Below are positions 1-3,670 of a DNA stretch of 6,240 nucleotides, in pieces. Both the position numbers and the translations under genes were made by a program. Where the stretch lies: assembly GCA_964433065.1 (NCBI GenBank), contig CAYSPZ010000082.1, forward strand, positions 1-6,240, written 5' to 3'. How positions within the stretch are numbered: position 1 is the stretch's first letter; every line of letters begins with the position of its first letter. The notes beneath the pieces are model-generated. The model worked only from the letters and a program-made list of their open reading frames with translations. It did not search any database and had not been told where the DNA came from. Source of the DNA: RGIG3009 sp964433065. GTDB lineage: Bacteria > Bacillota > Clostridia > Oscillospirales > Acutalibacteraceae.

Positions 1-14
1 TTGTTTGAATCTTC

Positions 15-36
15 AATTAAAAAGTGTTGCACTTAG
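15..36 (-). terminator. Weak hairpin with T-run after the acyltransferase-like gene
   Basis: Read on the minus strand after the TAG stop at 50-52, AAGTG-CAA-CACTT (34 down to 22) forms a 5-bp stem with a 3-nt loop and runs into TTTAATT. The T-run is right for an intrinsic terminator, but the stem is short and AT-rich, so this is only a possible terminator. The remaining bases to the left edge show no gene. Confidence 0.25.
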
Positions 37-49
37 TTTGACAATTCAT

Positions 50-934
50 CTATATCCAAGTATCTTCGGGAATCTCGGTCGGTGCGACTTCGAGCAACTG
101 CGGTTTCTTCAATAAGCGGCGGAAGATACGGAATGACTCCGCGTAATATTGACCGTCGCAGATGCGTTCGTCGAGCACCATGCGCAACCGTACCACTTTT
201 TTGGAAACGATCTCGCCGTCGGAAGTGACCATCGGGATGAATTGTTTTCTGCCGAGTGCGATGAATACCGAAGTACTGCCGAAATCGTAGATGTGATGGT
301 AGATCGCATCGATGCCGATTGAACCGACGTCGGTAATGAAGAATGAGGTGTGGAACGGACTGATTTCATTGATGAAGTTGGTCAACAGGTTGCGGTGATC
401 CATAAAGATGATGAAGTTTACGAACAACCGTACAAACCAAGCGGGGCAACGGTTGAGAATATTGGCGGCGATGTCGGTACTGTTTTCGTTGGACTCGTCA
501 CGTACTTCGCGTTCGATGGCACCGTTGACCTTTTCGTACACGTCAAACAACGTGTCGGTCTTATCAAATTTAGGTTTAATGGTTGCTTCCAGACCGTCTT
601 GATTAAGATGCCGTTTTACCGTCATCGAAGTTGAAAGATTGTTACGCGCGTAAATCTTACCCGCCATCACAAAGCGGTTCAGACGGGGACGCAATACGAA
701 CATCCGCACCGCCGCCGCTACAATGAGATGGTACATGGAAAACATCGGCATATTGTGTTCTTTACGCAATGCGCGGACATATTTTTCCAGTTCGTCGATC
801 TCAATATATTTGTCAAAAAACACTTGTGCATCGGAACGCCGTTTCATAAGATGGGGCATTACCGCGAAAACCGATTGTGTGTGCCGCAGACGGTATCCGT
901 CTTTGCGGTCGCCAAAACGCCGTTTTTGTGCCAT
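50..934 (-). CDS. Stand-alone E2-type (CAT-fold) acyltransferase-like protein
   Basis: The 294-residue protein resembles the catalytic domain of 2-oxoacid dehydrogenase E2 and chloramphenicol acetyltransferase-fold enzymes. It lacks any lipoyl or E1/E3-binding domain. The N-terminus has the KRRFGDRKDGYRLR pattern (residues 4-17) that I recall from free-standing clostridial E2-like proteins. Next come YHLIVAAAVRMFVLRPRLNRF (68-88, an E2-like helix), FFITDVGSIG (198-207) and the C-terminal motif DERICDG (255-261). In active E2 enzymes that motif reads DHRxxDG with a catalytic His; here the position is Glu256, which I recall as common in this subfamily. The true substrate is unknown and classical acyl transfer is uncertain. 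I chose ATG at 934, with GAGGA about 9 nt upstream; an in-frame GTG at 940 would add two residues but sits too close to the same Shine-Dalgarno. It is transcribed alone from a strong promoter behind the micro-gene terminator. The assignment to the fold is firm; the function is not. Confidence 0.85.
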   Translation of the reverse strand: MAQKRRFGDRKDGYRLRHTQSVFAVMPHLMKRRSDAQVFFDKYIEIDELEKYVRALRKEHNMPMFSMYHLIVAAAVRMFVLRPRLNRFVMAGKIYARNNLSTSMTVKRHLNQDGLEATIKPKFDKTDTLFDVYEKVNGAIEREVRDESNENSTDIAANILNRCPAWFVRLFVNFIIFMDHRNLLTNFINEISPFHTSFFITDVGSIGIDAIYHHIYDFGSTSVFIALGRKQFIPMVTSDGEIVSKKVVRLRMVLDERICDGQYYAESFRIFRRLLKKPQLLEVAPTEIPEDTWI

Positions 935-986
935 AATCACTCATCCTCACATCAAAACTTGTTACGTCCGTATTTATCCTATTCTC

Positions 987-1031
987 AAACGATAAAGAGC
1001 ATACCGCTTGCCGCCGCGAAAAAACGATAAA
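987..1031. repeat. Two 10-bp direct repeats in the acyltransferase-like leader
   Basis: AAACGATAAA (plus-strand reading) occurs at 987-996 and again at 1022-1031, 35 bp apart. Both copies lie inside the predicted 5' leader of the minus-strand gene, downstream of its promoter. The spacing is not a whole number of helical turns. They could be a regulator site, or chance in AT-rich sequence. No riboswitch or T-box pattern is recognisable in this leader. Confidence 0.3.
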
Positions 1032-1051
1032 TTTCGACAAATAACGAGTAA

Positions 1052-1080
1052 AGTATACCAAAAAAACCACACTCTGTCAA
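1052..1080 (-). promoter_or_regulatory. Sigma-A promoter for the acyltransferase-like gene
   Basis: On the minus strand there is a perfect -35 TTGACA (1080-1075), a 17-nt spacer containing a T7 run, and the -10 TATACT (1057-1052). Predicted transcription starts near 1045, leaving a leader of about 110 nt before the ATG at 934. The -35 begins directly after the T-rich tail of the upstream micro-gene terminator, so the two transcription units are insulated back to back. Confidence 0.85.
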
Positions 1081-1091
1081 GAAAAACGACA

Positions 1092-1123
1092 AATGCCCCG
1101 AGAGCAAATGCTCTCGGGGCATT
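1092..1123 (-). terminator. Strong intrinsic terminator of the micro-gene pair
   Basis: A perfect 14-bp inverted repeat (1092-1105 with 1110-1123, core GCCCCGAGAGC) closes a 4-nt loop. On the minus strand it is followed by TTGTCGTTTTTC, a T-rich tail. It starts 14 nt past the stop codon of the second micro-gene. On the plus strand no T-run follows, so it works in one direction only. Confidence 0.88.
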
Positions 1124-1137
1124 GATGGTAGACGATG

Positions 1138-1236
1138 TCAGCGGCAGCAGTCGTCGTTGTCGATCAACAGTAAGATCGCGATGATGAACAGTGCCCAGGT
1201 GCAGTCGTTACCGCCGAATAAGTTTCTCAGACACAT
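1138..1236 (-). CDS. Hydrophobic micro-protein, 32 aa, ending in CCR (copy A)
   Basis: This 32-residue reading frame starts MCLRNLFGGNDCTW (1-14), continues ALFIIAILLLI (15-25, hydrophobic, possibly a short membrane segment), and ends DNDDCCR. Translation is supported by a near-perfect Shine-Dalgarno, GAGGAGG, 9 nt before the ATG. The frame is also conserved with the upstream paralogue at 1270-1413: 26 of the first 31 residues match, and most base differences are third-position or conservative changes. It lies 33 nt behind that paralogue and is followed by a strong terminator, so the two are probably co-transcribed. I do not recognise a named family. The size, N-terminal Gly/Asn patch, hydrophobic core and Cys end resemble the small hydrophobic peptides often seen in spore-forming Firmicutes (YjcZ-like), but that is an analogy. 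It may escape automatic gene callers because of its length. Confidence 0.72.
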   Translation of the reverse strand: MCLRNLFGGNDCTWALFIIAILLLIDNDDCCR

Positions 1237-1269
1237 AACGGAGTTCCTCCTCACTTGTTGGAGATCGGG

Positions 1270-1413
1270 TCAGCAACCGCAACCGCAGCCGCAACCGTTG
1301 TTGGTTTGGTAAGCCGTGTCACAGCAGTCGTCGTTGTCGTTCAACAACAGAAGAACGATGATGAACAACAGCCAGGTGCAGTTGTTACCGCCAAACAAAT
1401 TTCTCAGACACAT
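1270..1413 (-). CDS. Hydrophobic micro-protein, 47 aa, with Cys-Gly tail (copy B)
   Basis: The 47-residue frame starts MCLRNLFGGNNCTW (1-14), then LLFIIVLLLL (15-24, hydrophobic), NDNDDCC (25-31), a short linker DTAYQTNN, and the alternating tail GCGCGCGC (40-47). The Shine-Dalgarno AAGGAGG sits 8 nt before the ATG. Copy A shares the first 31 residues at high identity over an ungapped 87-nt alignment (about 71 of 87 bases), displaced by exactly 177 bp, so the pair arose by tandem duplication. The tail is unique to this copy and could bind metal or form disulfides; that is inference. There are nine Cys in 47 residues. The gene diverges from ctsR and is the first of a two-gene unit. I do not recognise a characterised family. 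It could be a spore-associated or membrane peptide. A modified-peptide precursor is less likely because no modification enzyme is nearby. Confidence 0.72.
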   Translation of the reverse strand: MCLRNLFGGNNCTWLLFIIVLLLLNDNDDCCDTAYQTNNGCGCGCGC

Positions 1414-1463
1414 AATCGTGGCCTCCTTTCAAATTAAAAGCGCCGATCGGTGCTTTCATTTTC

Positions 1464-1489
1464 ATACTATGTACGTTTCAGCGAGTGGT
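1464..1489 (-). promoter_or_regulatory. Possible sigma-K-like promoter for the micro-genes
   Basis: On the minus strand, AC (1489-1488) is followed after 16 nt by CATAGTATG (1471-1463). The sporulation sigma-K consensus is AC, 16-17 nt, CATANNNTA, so the match lacks only the final A. It lies about 50 nt upstream of the ATG at 1413. I found no convincing sigma-A promoter between this gene and ctsR on this strand. The motif is short and could be chance. Confidence 0.33.
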
Positions 1490-1493
1490 GATA

Positions 1494-1507
1494 GTTTTTT
1501 AAAAAAC
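1494..1507. repeat. Perfect 14-bp AT palindrome in the divergent region
   Basis: GTTTTTTAAAAAAC is a perfect palindrome with a T6A6 centre, located between the leftward candidate promoter and the rightward ctsR promoter region. It could be a bent or melting-prone element or a dimer binding site. Nothing in the sequence assigns it a regulator. Confidence 0.3.
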
Positions 1508-1549
1508 GCAAAAACAAAAGAAAAATCAAGAAAACGGGAGGTAATCTCG

Positions 1550-1555
1550 TATAAT
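1550..1555 (+). promoter_or_regulatory. Isolated consensus -10 box upstream of the CtsR operators
   Basis: A perfect TATAAT lies upstream of the operators. The -35 region at standard spacing matches poorly (TCAAGA with 18 nt, AAGAAA with 16 nt) and there is no TG extension. It could be a second, weaker ctsR promoter whose transcript would cross the operators. The promoter at 1591-1619 is the better candidate. Confidence 0.3.
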
Positions 1556-1573
1556 TCAAAAATCAAAGTGCAA

Positions 1574-1606
1574 TTTGACTTTTACTGACTTTGACTTTCT
1601 TTGACT
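1574..1606. promoter_or_regulatory. Tandem CtsR operators
   Basis: The minus-strand reading of 1590-1606 is AGTCAAAGAAAGTCAAA, a perfect match to the CtsR heptad consensus RGTCAAA-NAN-RGTCAAA. Directly beside it, sharing base 1590, 1574-1590 reads AGTCAGT-AAA-AGTCAAA. That is a second site with the same 10-bp period and two mismatches in one heptad. The perfect site covers the -35 of the ctsR promoter, so CtsR binding would block RNA polymerase. This fits autoregulation of the operon and derepression under heat or protein stress. Confidence 0.92.
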
Positions 1607-1619
1607 TTCGAAGTATGAT
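1591..1619 (+). promoter_or_regulatory. Sigma-A promoter of the ctsR-clpC operon
   Basis: The -35 TTGACT (1591-1596) and -10 TATGAT (1614-1619) are separated by 17 nt. Predicted transcription starts near 1626, giving a short leader that still contains the ctsR Shine-Dalgarno at 1629-1634. The -35 is part of the perfect CtsR operator. Confidence 0.8.
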
Positions 1620-1641
1620 GTACGCAAAGGGGAGAAAAAGT

Positions 1642-2103
1642 ATGCGAATAAGTGATGAAATAACCGCCTATATTCTTCATATTATGGAGAATGCCGAAAA
1701 CGGTTACGCGGAATTGCAACGAAATTTGTTGGCGGAAGAGTTCGGGTGTGTACCCAGCCAGATCACCTATGTACTTTCTTCACGGTTTACACCTGAGCAA
1801 GGGTACGTGGTGGAGAGCCGACGTGGCGGAGGAGGATACATCCGTATTCGACGTGTGCACGGTCAACAGGAACTGATGCCCATTATGCATATCGTCAATT
1901 CAATCGGTGACAGTTTGGTGCCGTCGGCGGCGGAGGCGATCTTACAAAGTTTGTTATATCAGAAGTTTTTGGACGCGCGATCGGCGAAGATCATGTCTGC
2001 GGCATTGTCGGAACGGTGTTGTCGGGAATTTCCGCCCGAGGTACGCGACCGCTTACGCGCGACGTTGCTTAAAAATATGTTGACGGCATACGTTGCCGAA
2101 TGA
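1642..2103 (+). CDS. ctsR: CtsR, transcriptional repressor of class III heat-shock genes
   Basis: CtsR is the dimeric DNA-binding repressor of clp genes in Firmicutes; heat or McsB-dependent control releases it from operators. The 153-residue protein has the winged helix-turn-helix with the signature EFGCVPSQITYVLSSRFT (33-50) and the Gly-rich wing ESRRGGGGYIRI (58-69). The Arg next to the four glycines (Arg61) corresponds to the wing Arg that contacts DNA and is an McsB phosphorylation target in Bacillus-type proteins. The C-terminal half (about 80-153) is the helical dimerisation region. The reading frame is open back to 1591, but ATG 1642 is chosen. It follows GGGGAG by 7 nt, gives the family's usual start (MRISDEI) and length, and lies downstream of the predicted transcription start. 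First gene of the operon; mcsA follows after 18 nt. Identification is very secure. Confidence 0.97.
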   Translation: MRISDEITAYILHIMENAENGYAELQRNLLAEEFGCVPSQITYVLSSRFTPEQGYVVESRRGGGGYIRIRRVHGQQELMPIMHIVNSIGDSLVPSAAEAILQSLLYQKFLDARSAKIMSAALSERCCREFPPEVRDRLRATLLKNMLTAYVAE

Positions 2104-2121
2104 TCCAAGGAGGAAAACGGA

Positions 2122-2625
2122 ATGCTTTGTGATAAGTGTAAACAAAATACGGCGACCACGTTTGTGAAACAAACGGTGAACGGGAAGACCACCCAGATGC
2201 ATCTGTGCAGTGAATGCGCCGCCGAACAGGGGTTGTCCGCAACCATCGGCAATTTTGGATTGGATTTCGGTGATTTTTGGGGTTCGTTGTTCGCCGAACC
2301 GACCAAGCGGATGCGCGAAGATACCCTGCGATGCCCCGATTGCGGACACAGTTTCCGCCAGATCGCCGAAATGGGAAGACCGGCTTGTCCTGCTTGTTAC
2401 GTTACCTTCTACGATCGGTTGATCCCGTCTATTCAACGCATACACGGTAAAACGCAACACACGGGAAAGGTAGCGGAAAAGGCGGACGACAGTGTCAAGC
2501 GTCAACGGGAACTGACCGCCCTTCGCGAAGAATTGACACGGTGCGTGGAACAGCAGGAATTTGAAAAATGCGCCGAGTTGCGCGACCGTATCCGTCAACT
2601 GGAAGAGGAAGGTGAAGTGAAATGA
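2122..2625 (+). CDS. mcsA: McsA, zinc-binding activator of the McsB arginine kinase
   Basis: McsA binds and activates McsB and helps release CtsR under stress, including metal and thiol stress. The 167-residue protein shows four CxxC zinc ligand pairs: C3/C6, C29/C32, C71/C74 and C89/C92. These are followed by the conserved RIHGKTQHTGK segment (106-116) and a C-terminal UVR domain (about 128-163, with LREELTRCVEQQEFEKCAEL). UVR motifs also occur in UvrB/UvrC and in the ClpC middle domain, where they mediate protein contacts. The ATG at 2122 follows a perfect AAGGAGG by 8 nt. The stop overlaps the mcsB start as ATGA, which suggests translational coupling and stoichiometric production of the two partners. 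Length and domain order are normal for the family. Confidence 0.96.
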   Translation: MLCDKCKQNTATTFVKQTVNGKTTQMHLCSECAAEQGLSATIGNFGLDFGDFWGSLFAEPTKRMREDTLRCPDCGHSFRQIAEMGRPACPACYVTFYDRLIPSIQRIHGKTQHTGKVAEKADDSVKRQRELTALREELTRCVEQQEFEKCAELRDRIRQLEEEGEVK

Positions 2626-3653
2626 CGCAGGAGAAATGGTATCGCCGTTGCGGAAACGACGGTGACATCGTGATCAGCACGCGTATTCGTTTGGCGCGTA
2701 ATCTGGCTTACTTTCCGTTTCCGTCGATGATGAGTAAAGAACAAAAGCAAGAGATCGTCGATCGTGTGTTCGAAGCGTTGCCCGACGGTGACGGTCAGGC
2801 ATTCCGCCATCTGGTTATGCCGTCCATACCCGAAACGGAAGCCCTGTCGATGGTCGAACGTCATTTGATCAGCCCTACTTTTGCCGCACGCGAAGAGGGG
2901 ACGGCGCTGTTACTCACCCCCGACGACGGTGTCGGCATTATGGTCAACGAGGAAGACCATCTGCGTATTCAGGTGATGTGCGCGGGTCTGGATCTCGATA
3001 ACGCGTATCAGCAGGCGGATTGTTGGGATAATTATCTGGACACGCGGTTACAGTTCGCGTTTGACGATCGGCTCGGATATCTGACGCAATGCCCGTCCAA
3101 TCTGGGAACGGGAATGCGCGCGTCGTTGATGTTACATCTGCCTGCGTTGCAAGAACGTGGTATCGTACAACAGTTGGCATCCACCGTATCCAAGTTGGGA
3201 TTGACCATTCGCGGTATGTACGGGGAAGGTTCCAAGGCGGAAGGCGCGATCTATCAATTATCCAATCAAGTAACGCTGGGTATCACCGAAGCAGAGGCGA
3301 TCGAAAACCTGAAGACGATCGCGGCACAGATCATCAAAGAGGAACGAAAATACCGTGAAACGCTCGGTAAGATGCCGAGCATTCAAGATCGTATCTTCCG
3401 TTCGCTCGGCATTTTAAAACACGCGCGGTTACTCACCGGAAAAGAATTTATGGGACTGATCTCCAACGTGCGTATGGGTGTTTCGCTTAAACTGATCGAC
3501 GACGTCGATCTGCAAACGATCGAACGGTTATTGATTGATGCACAACCCGCAATGATGATGCAAAACGCAGGGCGACAACTGACCCCCGACGAGCGGGACG
3601 TCGAACGCGCCACGTTGGTTCGCACGATGTTGTCATATGTCGCGTTACCCTAA
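2622..3653 (+). CDS. mcsB: McsB, protein-arginine kinase
   Basis: McsB transfers phosphate from ATP to arginine side chains, marking proteins such as CtsR for inactivation or ClpCP degradation. The 343-residue protein has the phosphagen-kinase fold: STRIRLARN (19-27, nucleotide-binding arginines), NEEDHLRIQ (109-117, carboxylate contacting the guanidinium), CPSNLGTGMRAS (157-168, with the conserved Cys157) and RGMYGEGSKAEG (197-208). RDVERA (325-330) matches the RDxxRA motif that forms the allosteric phosphoarginine-binding site in McsB. In the 197-208 loop, Lys205 aligns with Glu314 of Limulus arginine kinase; Glu202 and Glu207 lie nearby, so activity is not excluded. The start overlaps the mcsA stop, with AAGGTGA 6 nt upstream. 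Slightly shorter than Bacillus homologues but complete. Identification is very secure. Confidence 0.96.
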   Translation: MTQEKWYRRCGNDGDIVISTRIRLARNLAYFPFPSMMSKEQKQEIVDRVFEALPDGDGQAFRHLVMPSIPETEALSMVERHLISPTFAAREEGTALLLTPDDGVGIMVNEEDHLRIQVMCAGLDLDNAYQQADCWDNYLDTRLQFAFDDRLGYLTQCPSNLGTGMRASLMLHLPALQERGIVQQLASTVSKLGLTIRGMYGEGSKAEGAIYQLSNQVTLGITEAEAIENLKTIAAQIIKEERKYRETLGKMPSIQDRIFRSLGILKHARLLTGKEFMGLISNVRMGVSLKLIDDVDLQTIERLLIDAQPAMMMQNAGRQLTPDERDVERATLVRTMLSYVALP

Positions 3654-3670
3654 CTAAGGAGGAATGAACG

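Noticed and set aside
38..66. TTGACA with a possible -10 TATCTT facing right
   Set aside because: It would fire into the antisense 3' end of the acyltransferase-like gene, with no plus-strand gene to serve and a poor -10.
813..1070. 85-codon minus-strand frame overlapping the acyltransferase-like gene start
   Set aside because: It overlaps the real gene in another frame and runs back through that gene's promoter and leader.
1270..1413. Copy B as a RiPP precursor (thiazole-forming Gly-Cys tail)
   Set aside because: No YcaO, dehydrogenase, transporter or protease gene is in the window, and the paralogue lacks the would-be core. Kept only as a remote alternative.
1150..1413. The 87-bp duplicated stretch as a CRISPR or mobile-element repeat
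   Set aside because: There are only two diverged copies in coding frame, with no spacers, inverted termini or transposase. A tandem gene duplication explains it.
1255..1588. Plus-strand frames of 60 and 90 codons across the micro-gene region
   Set aside because: They are antisense to the micro-genes, with repetitive Val/Gln translations produced by the reverse strand. The minus-strand frames have the Shine-Dalgarno sequences and the paralogue conservation.
1591..1641. N-terminal extension of ctsR by 17 codons from a TTG at 1591
   Set aside because: That codon lies inside the -35 box and CtsR operator, upstream of the predicted transcription start. ATG 1642 has a Shine-Dalgarno and gives the family's normal N-terminus.
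2053..2598. 181-codon open frame antisense to ctsR/mcsA
   Set aside because: It has no family resemblance and lies opposite securely identified genes. It is a codon-usage shadow.
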